64,000 nt of DNA from Neelides folsomi. Taxonomy: Eukaryota > Arthropoda > Collembola > Neelipleona > Neelidae. The DNA lies in assembly GCA_034687125.1 (NCBI GenBank), contig JAQGBZ010000043.1, forward strand, positions 62,001-126,000, read 5' to 3'. The notes beneath the pieces were generated by a model, which was not told the DNA's origin, ran no database searches, and was given only the letters and a program-made list of their open reading frames with translations. Shown here in pieces: positions 15,816 through 28,300 of the stretch. The first letter of the stretch is position 1. Every line of letters begins with the position of its first letter. The translations under genes were made by a program, and so were the position numbers.

Positions 15816-18800
15816 ATGGCCTGGGACAAATGGGTCCTCCGGACCCTTCGCTCCACATCTTCCTCTTCATCTATTCCAAAGACGCTTCTCCTCCTCGCCA
15901 CTGCCGGCTTTTTTGCCAAATCGTTAGGGACGCCGGCGAGGAGAGAAATTCAGAGCTATAATGAAGAAGGCTATCCTTCCCTCAATCCGTCCGTCTTCCG
16001 AGGTGAGTAACCCTTCATTCCCATTTACAAATATTTCCCCACAACATCAAATTCTCATATGAAGAATTCATACATACACAATAATATATATAAATAATAT
16101 ATCAGTAATATATATCATATCTGTAATTAATTGTATAAATATAAAAGTAGTCTTTTAATCATAAAATGAAACAGTAATTAATAATGGCATTAAGATTGGA
16201 AACTATTAAGTATTAAGAATATTAACAGTTTAACTTCAATTTTGTTTCACATGAATGGCTGCTGAAATAAAATATAATTAGGCGATTAATAAATTGTTAG
16301 ATTATTAAAAAAAACATTTGCCCGCTATGAAAATTAAGGGAAGCGGTACTGCATCAAGACCTGGATTTTAACATGAAAGGAAAAGTATAATGTAGAATGT
16401 CTTTGTACATATCTTGTGTATATGTGAATACTATTATGCGAGACTTGTTCTGTCTCATCGAATTCGCAGTGTCCAATTTGGCATGGAAGAGGTGAACGAA
16501 CGATCGGAAGAGTCCCATCACCGCGATCCTTATCCAAGGAAAGCTTCGTTGGATGTGGATATGAAGCGAGACGGGGACTTATTCCCATTTACTTTCAACA
16601 TTATTATAATAAATAACAAATAATAATAATAATAATAATAATAAAATGCATCATACTCGTATTTATTAAGGATAAGATTCCAGAATTTTTGAATCATTTC
16701 GTAGAACTTAACATTGAAAGTTTACTTGAGAGGAAAATTGAAAGAAAAAAGAAAGAAGTTTAAAAAACTTGCCAATCCGAAATTCCATTTCCGCATTAGA
16801 TCCTGTTTCCTCATCATCAAGAACTTGATCCCTCAGTTTATGACCAATTACTTTCTTTATCCATCTGAGCTCTTGAGTGAGTGTCGTCTTCCTCTTGAAC
16901 GGCTCGTAGATTTCTTTTAACCAAAAGTCCAATCTTGAAGCCTTTGAGTCAAAGGCTTTTGAGTCTATTGCCTGACAGAGATCGAAGGTTGACTTGTTTC
17001 CCCCAGGTCAGGGTAAAGGCCTGTCCTTTAAGAACTTCAGGCTACTCCAGATTACACACCAATTAACTATCAATGATAATTGCAATGATAATACGGTTAA
17101 TTCATTTAAAAGAATATTTTAACATAAAAGGTATTGTATTCATTATTCAAAGTAATAATTTTATATTAATTATTTTTATTGTTTTATTGGGCGAAGAATA
17201 TCGGTCGCTCTCATTTTCTTCAAAATTCAATTTTTTATGAAACGAATACAAAGAGAGGACATTAATATGATTTGAGAGGAGGGATTAACGGTGTATTGGA
17301 CTCAACTTGTACTCATTATAGATGCACGGCACGGAAGTCGTAGCACGACATGAATTCCTCACCATCGAATTTCCCAGAGAAATTCATTTAGAACTTGAAA
17401 ATAATGATTTGGATTAAACTCAATCCGTTTGTTAATAAGACAAGTGTGTTACCTTTTTTCCGATTATACCAACAGTGTACGATTATTTCAAATTAGTATT
17501 CGCACTGGGTACACACATGGTTATCCTCATCTTATTATTGTTATGATGGACAATGCATTCAGTATAATTACTTTGTCTTCAAAACACAATTTCAAACATC
17601 CTTATGAATTATCTATTATCAATATGTTTGTAAATAATAATTTCCAATGCAGATATTTGGCAAATTGCGAATCATACTAACCTTACATTTAAATATGAAT
17701 TCTTACCAGCTTAATGTTAGCTATGCTAGCGTGTCTACTGTGTATGTATCAGCAAATCAGCAATATGCAATATGTATTGATTGATAAATTATACAAGTTT
17801 AACATCTTGAATTAAAATTTTTAGAATCATATGGAAGAAACATAAGACCTCTTGCCTGCCAGCACAAAGAAACCAGCCAGTCTGGAGTTTGCATGTTTGC
17901 ATGGGATTGCATGAAGGTATGCAATTTTTAAATTCAAATTAACCATAACCTTCCTGCTTGGACTTCTTGAAAATTAATTATTTAGTGTCTTTAAACCATT
18001 AAAAATTAATGACAACCTGTCAATAATAATAATGATAATAATAATAATGATGTTTAATATATTAAATGCAACTTGCTAAACATCAAAGAGAGATTAATCG
18101 GTGTGTTTTTGCCAACAGGCTAACGGTACCCACTTGGGCACTTGTATTGACCGCTTTTATTTTGGGAGCTGTTGTGACCTGGGAGAAAAGACTGAGTCGA
18201 TCTTAAGCACTGCAAGTATGCGCCCTCCACTTCGCCCAACAAAACCACCAATTGAAGCCACAGATGAAATCAAGCAAGAAAGCACAACCGCAGTTCCGCC
18301 ATTCCCAACCGTCCCAACACCCGGAACCGTCCCAACTGCTGGAACTCCTTCACCCGCCCCATGTCCTGCAGGATTAGAAGCCCTTTGCACTTCTACCACA
18401 GCGATGGGTCCAAATGACGAAGCCGGATCTTCCACTCCATTCCCAGCCGTATCCTTTTCAACATTGCCTCCACCATCCCAACCTCCAGCACCAATGTGGC
18501 CTGGAATTGGAAGTTCTACACCGAGCGGAGGTCAAGCGGATAGTCCATCCACGACAGCGTCAACATTCTCGACTTGGATCCCAACGCAAGGAACATTCCC
18601 CACTGTCCCAGGAGTGTCAAGTCCAAATCCCGAAGGGTCAACTCTTCCACCTGTCCCAAGCTCTCAAGCTCCTCCAATGGAGATCAACTTACCTGGATCG
18701 AATGGAACAGTTCCTCAAGTTCCCGAACAGCCCCAACCTCCATCTAAAGATGAATCAAGTTCAACGACTGCTGGTCCTTTCCCAGCTTATCCAGGACAAA

Positions 18801-21800
18801 ATCCAGGACAATTGCCCAATGCAACTGTTCCCCAACAACCAATGATTCCCGGACAAGAACAATTCCCTAATGGAACAAATCCCCAACAACCAGCACCAGG
18901 GCAGGAACAATTCAACCAAACTAATCCAATGGTCCCAGGGCAGATGCAATTCCCTAATGGAACAAATCCCCAACAGCCAATGTTACCCGGACAGGATCAA
19001 TTCAACCAAACTGCTCCAACCATTCCAGGTCAAGAACAATTCAATGGCACCCAACCAATGCAACCAGTTCCTGGTCAAGATCAATTTAACCAAACGCAAC
19101 CAATGATTCCCGGGCAAGAACAATTCCCTAATGGAACAAATCCCCAACAACCGATGATTCCCGGTCAAGAACAATTCCCCAATGCGACTGCACCTCAACA
19201 ACCGAGCAATTCAAGTCAGAGCGATTCAGGAAACCCGAATCCAAATCCTCAAGTACCGGGACAAGAACAATTTAATGTCACTAATCCGATGGTCCCAGGA
19301 CAGCAGCCAATTCCTGGCCAAGATCAATTTAACCCAAATAACTCAACTTTGAATAATACACAAGTTCCAAATGCTCCCGAAGGTCCGAATCCTTCTATGC
19401 TCCCACCACCACCAATGCCAAATCTTCCCCCACAAGACCAAATTCCGGGCGGAAGCGACCAACCTCAAGTCCCAATGCAGAATAATACAATGTTCCCGAT
19501 TTTGACTCCTCCACCACCTGGAGCAACCACACCGGGCGGACAATCAGATGAAGCTTCAAGCCCCGCTACTGAATCAACAATTTTCCCCACACTTGCTCCA
19601 CTTAATTTTACAACCCTCCCACCACCGGATACACTCCCACCATTGAACTTCTCAACTTTGCCTCCACCTGATACGCTTGCTCCTATTAACTGGACAACGG
19701 CGTCAACCCCAAGTGGGCCAAATGACGAAGGAGATGGCTCAAGCACAACGTGGTCAACATTAGGAACACTTGCTCCTATCAATTTTACAACGCTTCCACC
19801 TCCGGATACATTACCACCATTGAATTTCTCCACACTTCCTCCACCAGATACACTCCCTCCATTGAACTTCTCAACGCTTCCTCCGCCAGATACGCTTGCT
19901 CCTATTAATTGGACCACGGTAGCTCCACCAGGTGAACAAACAACTGAGCAAAGGGATGATGAATCAACGTCTTCAACATTTGCAACTTTGGCTCCACTAA
20001 ATTTCACAACGCTTCCACCTCCGGATACATTACCTCCATTAAATTTCTCAACCCTCCCACCACCAGATACACTCCCACCTTTGAACTTCACTACGTTACC
20101 TCCACCTGATACACTTGCTCCTATTAATTGGACAACGTCGTCTACCCCAAGTGGACCGAATGACGAAGGAGGAGATGCTTCAACATGGTCAACATTAGGA
20201 ACTCTTGCTCCACTTAATTTTACGACCCTTCCACCTCCGGATACATTGCCACCATTGAATTTCTCAACTCTTCCTCCACCAGACACACTCCCACCATTGA
20301 ACTTCTCTACGCTGCCTCCACCTGATACATTACCACCAGTAAACTTCACCACGCTTCCGCCACCAACAACAGATTCAACACCACCGATGGAGATTCAAAA
20401 CGCCACTTTTCCATCAATTGGGAGTTCAACTCCGCCGGGTGAGATGATTTCGGGAGATTCGCCTTCAACCGGAGCGCCAATGTTCCCTCCGATTAATCCT
20501 TCAGGAGTTCCAATGGTCCCTGCAAATAATTCAGGAGTTCCGACAATCCCAGGAATTGAACCTTCGACAACTCAACCAAGTGGACCATCAACAGACCCTG
20601 CGGCCATTCCATCCCAGTCGACGAACTTTGACCAGGGACAGACTTCAGCTTCGAGTGGAGCTTCTGGAGCTTCAACTTCATTCCAACCAGTCGCCACCGG
20701 AGTCCCATCAGCAGGAAATCAAATTGTCGGAGGACAGCAAACGGCAATCCAAGGGGGTGTAAGTTCAATCCAATCACAATCAACAGTCGGAAGTTCGATC
20801 CAATCCCAAAGTTCATCAATTCCAATGGGAGCTCCAAGTCAAATATCTGAGATTGGCTCAAGCTCAAGTGCAGTAGCGGACCAAAGTACAATTTTCAGTT
20901 CAGTTGCGGAACAAAGCACCGTTCAGGATTCGCTCTCTTCTCAAGGCGGCGGAGTTTCTTCGGCAGTTAACCCAAGTCAAACTCAAGAACCTCCACAGAC
21001 GACAATGGTCACTGAAGTTGCAGGACAAGACCTTGAACCTTCAATGATCGGAAATCCGTCAGATGGCTCAGCTTTGGAACCGTCAATGACCGATAATCTT
21101 CCGGAACCGACCGGAGCTCCAAATGATGGAGAAACCTCAACACCTGGGATGATTTCCACACCTGTAATTCCAGGAAATATTGAAACGAGTTATTTCAGAC
21201 CATCAACCAACGCATCGGTTCTTCAGCCATCGACAGCTTTTCCGGGTCAATCAACTTCAGTTGATAACCAATTTGGAAATTATTCAAGCGTTCCTGGCGG
21301 AGTTCCCGTTGTTCCAACTTCATCATCTGGGCAAAAAATTCCTGTGAAGACGGACGTTCCTTCTGAAACTGGCTCAAGCGGGGGATTATTTGAAATTCCA
21401 GGCTCTGAGATCGACAATTCGCTTAATATGATGGCAAATGGATCTGAATCGCCTTCTGAGGATGCATTTTTCTCAGAAAATGGAACTCTCCTTATTAGTG
21501 ACTACAAACAAAGTAAGTACTTGTATATCTAATTCATAAATGGATAAACAAAGTCTGGCTATTAACATTTAAAATAATATGCTTAATTAAATGTTCATTT
21601 TATTAAAGTATGCGGAAGAAGATTTTATCCAACTTCACGTATTGTCGGAGGAAAAGAAGCCACTTATGGAAAATGGCCATGGCAGGTAACGTTTCTTTTA
21701 AATTATTATTTTTCATATTTCAAGATATACTATGTATAAGATCATTTTTATTGAATATTCCAATGATTTTTGTATACCAGGTACGAATATTAAAAAGAAA

Positions 21801-23061
21801 GATATTTTGGGGCAATAATGTACAATATAGTAGCTCAATCTATGAAAATTTATAAGTGATTATCAAAATTATTGACAGATTGTGCTACTATATTGTTCTT
21901 TATTACTCCAAAATAAATAAATTGAAGATAAATCATAAATTCTTAATATGCATACCATAAATGTTAAAAAGTGATATGATCAATTATGGATACACAATAC
22001 TTTAATTTTTAAATTTTGGTTTATTTAGGTATCTTTAAGACAATGGAGAACTTCTACATATCTTCATAAGTGCGGTGCTGCACTTTTGAATGAAAATTGG
22101 GCCATTACAGCAGCTCATTGTGTTGAAAAGTAAAAAAATAATATTTAGATTTGATCACATTTAAAAAGTTTATTATCTAATTCTTCTTAAATAACTTATT
22201 TCATTTAATTGTATGTGCCATTTATTTTAATTGAATATTATTATTTATTTTAATAGGGTTCCGCCAACTGATCTTTTGCTAAGAATAGGAGAATTTGATC
22301 TTTCTGAAGACAGAGAACCTTACGGTTATGTCGAAAGGAGAGTCCAAATTGTTGCAACACATCCACAATTCGATGCCAGAACTTTTGAATATGATCTCGC
22401 TCTTTTACGATTCTATGAACCAGTTGTATTCCAACCTAACATTGTTCCAATTTGCGTTCCCGATCGTGACGAAGACTTTTTGGAAAAAACTGCTTATGTG
22501 ACTGGATGGGGAAGACTTTATGAAGGTTCGGAGCACAATTTTAAAATCAACTAACAATAAGCCATTTCTATTAATCTTAAATATTTAAATATACTCTATT
22601 TTAAATGTAAATAATTAAAAATATTTTTACAATTGAATCAGATGGTCCTCTTCCTTCACGACTCCAAGAAGTTCCTGTTCCAATTATTACTAATGAAGAA
22701 TGCGAACAAATGTACCGAATGGCTGGGTATATTGAGCATATTCCCAATATCTTCATTTGTGCTGGATGGAGAGCAGGAGGAAAAGACTCATGCGAGGTTT
22801 GATATTTTAATTAATGATTAATTAATTAATTGGTTTTGTTATGCAATATGTTTAATTGTTAGTAATTAAATTAATTAAATGCATTTTTTCTTTCAGGGTG
22901 ACTCGGGCGGTCCTCTGAGCATTAACAGAGCTGATGACAATAGGTGGGTTCTTGGGGGAGTTATCTCATGGGGAATTGGGTGTGCTGAGCCAAATCAACC
23001 TGGTGTTTACACTAGAATATCCGAATTCAGGCATTGGATAAACCAAATTCTTCAATTTTAA
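15816..23061 (+). CDS. Np: Notopleural-like mosaic trypsin-type serine protease
   Basis: Large extracellular or membrane-anchored S1 protease. Exons: 15816-16002, 17825-17916, 18119-21512, 21609-21685, 22029-22129, 22257-22525, 22642-22796, 22897-23061, giving 1479 residues. Residues 1-19 are basic and Ser-rich, then a short hydrophobic run (about 23-34) may be a signal peptide or signal anchor. A six-cysteine module spans about 74-112 (ending [12 protein letters not shown]). Residues about 115-1220 form a Pro/Thr/Ser stalk with two repeat arrays. The activation site is R1235/IVGG. The triad is H1280 (TAAHC), D1330 (EYDLALL) and S1428 (GDSGGP), and D1422 (KDSC) sets trypsin-like Lys/Arg specificity. 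The domain closely resembles Drosophila Np as I recall it ([20 protein letters not shown]). Drosophila Np processes zona-pellucida matrix proteins; the same role here is inference. The donor after exon 6 (gttcgg) is weak. A 5' UTR exon probably precedes 15708. Confidence 0.92.
16618..16644. repeat. (AAT)n microsatellite
   Basis: Simple trinucleotide run in intron 1 of the Np-like gene. Confidence 0.85.
18022..18051. repeat. (AAT)n/(ATG) microsatellite
   Basis: Short interrupted trinucleotide run in intron 2 of the Np-like gene, about 70 bases before exon 3. Confidence 0.7.
18841..19340 (+). repeat. Coding tandem repeats of the PGQ(E/D)QF type
   Basis: Inside the stalk exon of the Np-like gene there are about ten copies of a degenerate unit containing PGQEQF or PGQDQF. 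Each is followed by [10 protein letters not shown] or FNQTNPM-like segments. Nearly every unit carries an N-glycosylation sequon (NGT, NQT, NAT, NVT). The units vary in length (about 13-17 residues), so the array is old or under loose constraint. Confidence 0.85.
19588..20370 (+). repeat. Coding tandem repeats of the NF(S/T)TLPPPDT type
   Basis: A second array in the same exon. Twelve-residue units [12 protein letters not shown] or [12 protein letters not shown] come in blocks of two to four, broken by Ser/Thr/Asp/Glu-rich spacers (for example SGPNDEG). Blocks often end in APINWTT. Each unit holds an NFS, NFT or NWT sequon next to Thr and Pro, so both N- and O-glycosylation are likely. Synonymous differences between copies show the array was not made by very recent slippage. 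The complementary strand is open for 295 codons (19465-20352) as a by-product of the repeats. Confidence 0.88.
21803..21914. ncRNA. Long imperfect hairpin in Np-like intron 4 (miRNA precursor or MITE)
   Basis: The segment tattttgg...caatatagtagc...caatct at 21803-21844 pairs with 21872-21914 to form a stem of about 43 base pairs. It has some five mismatches and one G-U pair, and a loop of about 25-30 bases. The longest unbroken stretch is acaatatagtagc. Size and mismatch pattern fit either a pre-miRNA or a small palindromic MITE. It lies in the intron between the exons ending WPWQ and starting VSLRQW. I do not recognise a known mature miRNA in it. Confidence 0.35.
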
Positions 23062-25326
23062 TGTCTCTACTTAATTAGTGTCATTACTCAGTAATTTACA
23101 AAAATGTAATGTTGCATGCAAAATGTATGAAGTTTTTTAGGTTAATTGTTATTTCGTAATATTTAAAAGAAATCTTAATTGTGTACCTTAATCGAGACGG
23201 AATCAACAAGAAGCGTTATTAAATAATGCATTATTATTAATAAGATCAAGATTTAAACATCAATTTTGATATTTTTTCAAATTACAATGTTTTAAAGCAT
23301 TTGGCATCTCTATAATAAATATTCTCTATGATATCAATTTGGAGATAATTTGAATGCGTTCACAGACGTCTACTTGCTTCTTAACGTTTCCAACTCGAGT
23401 TTCTTGAGCTCAACTCTGTGATGAACCAAAGTTGTAGAGATAAATAATATCAAATTCTAGCGAAAATGTCTAGAACTCTCTATGAAAATATTATTATTTA
23501 TATTAAATCACAGTCTATTTTATTTTAATAATATGAGATCAATACTCCTTTAAAAATTGTCTACAAAGATCAAAATCAATTTCGACGTGCCAATGAATTT
23601 AATGATTTTTTTACCAATTAGGGTTTGCTTGTAGTTTTTTAAATAATTATTCGTATAAAAAATTTATAAAAATACCTTTAGAATATTAATATAGAAAAGT
23701 TTAATCTAGATATTAAATAAATATGTCGGATTGGTGTATATGTAAAAATTTAATTCTATGATAATTTTATATTTATATAAAATTAATTGTTATTAATTTT
23801 CTAATAAATAGATAATACCTATAACATAAAATAACAAGTAGAATATTACTCAAGTTTAAGTAGTAATTAAAAACATAAAAACTATGTATTGATGGATGGG
23901 TCTGTGGTGAATTAAAAGTCACGTCTTTTTCAAAGGTGCTATTATTATAATAAATAAAAAGAAAATCATAATAAAGAACTTATTGTTAGTGATTAATTTA
24001 TTGGAATTTACACAATGGATTTCTTATATTATAAAGATTTCTTAAATTTGTATTTTTGTATAATATTTATATGAATAAATAAACGAGGTTTGAATTTAAA
24101 GGGATTTATATATAATATATACATTCGTGTGACCTATTATGTTTATTACACATATTTTAATTTATCCAGTGTTAATTTTTAAGGTACACACAAAAAATCA
24201 GTTTTAATTATTTATTGGATTGAGATGTATTATGTATTAAAACTTACACTAGAAATGAATAAAGTTTTCAAAATGTGTTTCATTATTTTTTGTAATTATT
24301 TACCATTAATTTAATATTTTGAATTAAGCATGGCATGGAATAGAATTTTCATAATCTCGGAAAATGGATATGGGAAATATTGAAGATTTTCAATAATAAT
24401 TTATAAATGAAGAATTTTCACCACTACTTTGGGTATGTATTGATTTTTAGCGCTATGATTATTTGCAACTTTTGTTATTTTTGCAATATTATGAATGCTT
24501 AATATGATTTCAATTATGAATTAAATGAATGGAGTAAATTATCTATTGTATTTTTTATTAAAGAATAAAATCAGTTTATGATTAAAATATTGACAATTAA
24601 AAATGTAACGACAAAAATTTTAATTGTCAACATTGATTGAATAAATAGACGATTTTCTATTTTTATATAAAATATTAAAATAGGTAATATAAAAATAATT
24701 GCATTTATATTTGAATAAATAATAGAACAGAGATTAAAAAACTAAGCCTCTAAAAACGCATATGCAAATTACAACTTAACTACATTAAATTATATAATTT
24801 ACTACACTATACATACATTCAAATGTCTATACATAAAATAAATATATCTATTAATTAAGTTTAAATATCCTAAAATTAAATAAAATATTTCTATTCACAA
24901 TTTCGTCTCATAAAGGTTTGATATATGTATTAATACGGTGTTTGAAAGATGTTTTAGAGCAAAGAAACAAATCAAGCTTTAAGTCATTAATAGTTCATAA
25001 CTTTTAACAGATAAAATAAGACAATGTTTAGATTTGCATAAAATACTGAACGTCTTCGCCTTTGCCTTATTTCACAGTTGGTTTCATTTATTAATTAAAA
25101 TTATTAAATTTAATTAAAAGTAATAAGCGAATTGATGACGACAGTTATCACAAGATGTGAGTATAGAGTAAGGCTTAATAAGTTACATTATGTAGTTACA
25201 TTAAGTTTCGACGTTATTGTCATTGATGAACAAAAATAATTAAAGTATGTATTTAGTAAATATATAAATATTTATATGTTTATAGGTACTTATATTTAGG
25301 TAATAAATTAATATATTTATATATCG
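23062..25326. other. Intergenic between convergent Np-like and flz-like genes
   Basis: The two protease genes end towards each other here, so this stretch holds both 3' UTRs. Possible AATAAA sites for the left gene occur near 23312. It is very AT-rich and no coding exon is supported. Confidence 0.5.
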
Positions 25327-28300
25327 TTATATGTTGAGTCCGGTGACTTTTTTAATCCAAAGTTTATAGAAAGTCATTCTCATATAAACTCCTGGTAGAT
25401 TTGGGTACGCGCATTTAATCCCGTGGGAAACGGTTCCAGCTAATACCCACTGGCCACTTGGTCGTTGAACCTGCAATGGTCCTCCGGAATCTCCCTAAAA
25501 TAATAAAATATTCAGATTATAATAATTAACTAATTGTAATTTAATTAAATAATACTATTACGATATTATTATTATTAACCAATTAAGAAAAATTTTACCT
25601 CGCATGAGTCTTTGAGCCCTTGAGCATAACCAGCACAAATGAAACTCTCTCGTATTGCTTTAATGTGTCCAGACTTTAAAAACATATCTTGGCAAATTGT
25701 ATTATTCATTATTGGAACATCAACTTCATGAAGAGTTTGTGGAACACCTCCGCCTAATAAAAATTTCAATATATTAAAAATGAACAATTTTAATAATAAA
25801 AAATCGGTACAAAATTATGTGCAAAAATATTAAATAATGAAATTTATATTATTATTGCATTAGAATTTTACCATATTTAAGACGGCCCCATCCAGTTACA
25901 TAAGCCTTCTTTCCAATAAACTCATCATTATCATTAGGAAGACAAACGGGAACAATATGTTGTTGGTATTCGACCGGAGAATCGAGTTCGAGGAGAGCGA
26001 TGTCATTTTCAAACGTCTGAGCATTATAATCACGATGAACTATGACCCTTCGTATATTTTTCGTAATTGGGCCATGATTGGTCGCGGCTCCTTCAGTTTC
26101 GCTCGATATGTCAAAGTCACCGAGGACGACGGTGAGTGTGGCCAAAAATCCTGGCTGGCAATGAGCCGCAGTAAGAACGTACTTTGGAGAAATGAGAACT
26201 CCGCCGCATTTGTTCTTTGTGAATAATCCAAGCCAAGTTGATTCTCTAACGAGAGCTTGCCATGGCCAACGTCCGAATTTGGAAGATGTTCCGCCAACAA
26301 TACGCCCTTGTTTAGCAAGTGGACGAACTCCACAATCTAATTAAAAAAATCATTAATAAATTTGAAAATTCCATTTAATTAAAATAATTATTATTGCCAT
26401 TAAAATTACTCAAATTAAAATAAGCATATAATTGCTAATAGGCCAGAGGGAAAAAATCTGCAATTATTTTTAATACCTTTTTTATAATCCATTGGTTTAA
26501 AGGTAGAAGTCGACAACGTTGTTGAAGATTTTGAAGGAATATCCTTTAGATCGAGTTTCTCTTTAACATTTGGCTTCGATCCAGTGGTTCCGGATTTAAT
26601 CGGATTCTTCCCGGGCTTAACGAGAGGAACTTTTTCTTGAGATGTGGATTGGGACGAGGAGAAAATGTGATCGAGGACGTGAAATGGATGAATCGTTGGG
26701 GGAATATCTGCAGGTTTGGATGAAGATCCTTGATCTAAACCAGGAACTAAATCTTCTAAGACAGCATTATCCAAACTACCAGCCAAACCTTGAACAACCT
26801 ATTTAAAAAATTAAATCATATTTAAAAAACACAATTAAATCCTATTTAAAAATCCAAAATTCATCTTATACACTAATAATATTATTTTTCAATTCTTTTC
26901 AATTTTTATAAGAATAAAATTTATATTTAATTGTTGATTTAATAATTAATTTGACTTACTTGATTTACAAAATCGTCCAAATTTGATTCAAGATCTTCTT
27001 GTAAAATTGCAGACTGTGGATCTACAGGCCGATGTGTGATCGGTTTCTTCGTAGTTTTTGAGACATAAACTGTTGGAACTTTCTGTGTTGTTGTCTGTGT
27101 GGTCGGAGTAAATCGTTTTCTTGGTGGCAACGTGTAAACTCTTTCCGTTGTCGTCGGTCTCGTGTATATGATTTTTTCCGTAGTGGGTCTTGGCCTTAAC
27201 GGCCTTGGCCTGTAACTCGATGGCAATTTCTCCGTAGTGCTCGGAGTTGTTTTGGCCGTCGTTGGCCGTCTTGTCGTCATTGTGGTTCTTTCCGTGGTGG
27301 TTGTCGTGGTTGTAGGGGTCGTTGTTCTCACCGTTGGGGCTCTTGTTGCATAAGTTGGGGGTTTTACGCTTTGGACTTTTGTCCTGATAGTCGAAGACTC
27401 TTGAGGAATTGGTGTGGTCGTTTGTTTAAATATGAGTTTATGTGGTTGGGTCACCTTCGACGAGGGAGAGCTGATCTCTGAAGATTCGCCCATAATGTCA
27501 AACCAAGTCGTAAGACCAATTGGATGCGGAGTTGGTCTTGGCTTTTTCATTATGAGCAAATTAATCATTGAATTGGGCTCAGTTGAGGAAGGATATTTAA
27601 ATGTATGAATTTGAGCAGTTGAGGAAGCCCAAGGTTTTGGAGTTGTTCTCCTTGTTGTAATAATCGCGACATCGGGGATTGGTTTGTCTTCTTCAAACGG
27701 CGGTCGAAGGGTGCGATCCGGAATTTTAAATTCATTAGTTTCAGTGTTCGATTCAGTAAATGAATCGTCAGTTCCTTGGACATTCTCTGTCTGACCTGTC
27801 AATTTCCACACATTGGTCCAATTGACCTCATCGTTCCCCAAAAACCCAGGCATGTAACTTTCATTATTAATAATGCTACTACTAATAAAATTATTTTCTG
27901 CAGGGTTCAAAATCCCCGTACTATTCCCTATCAAACTATTAAATAATTCATCAGAATTCAAATTCGCTAAAACATCATCAGTCGCTGGCGGCTGTGTTGT
28001 CGACTTTCCCCCGGCAAGTTGCAAAACCACCGACCAGACATTTTCCGTATTGCTATTTAAATTCTCATTAAGTCCCGGCATCATCGTCGTCGTTTTGTCC
28101 TCGTTTAAACCATTCATCGTCTCAAAGTCGAAACTCATTCCGTCCACGTACATAAAAGTCGAGAGTTTAGGGGGGTTGGTTGGGTCAATTGGATCTGAGC
28201 GCAATGGGCTTAATGTCGTGGGTTCCACAGGGTCACGAGGCTTGCCATTCGGATAACGGAGATGATGGTGATCTCCGTGATGGCGCTCAACAAGAGGATC

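Noticed and set aside
19465-20352. 295-codon open frame on the minus strand with Gly-rich repeats
   Set aside because: It is the mirror of the NF(S/T)TLPPPDT repeat array of the Np-like gene. The repeat keeps the opposite strand open and the frame has no independent support.
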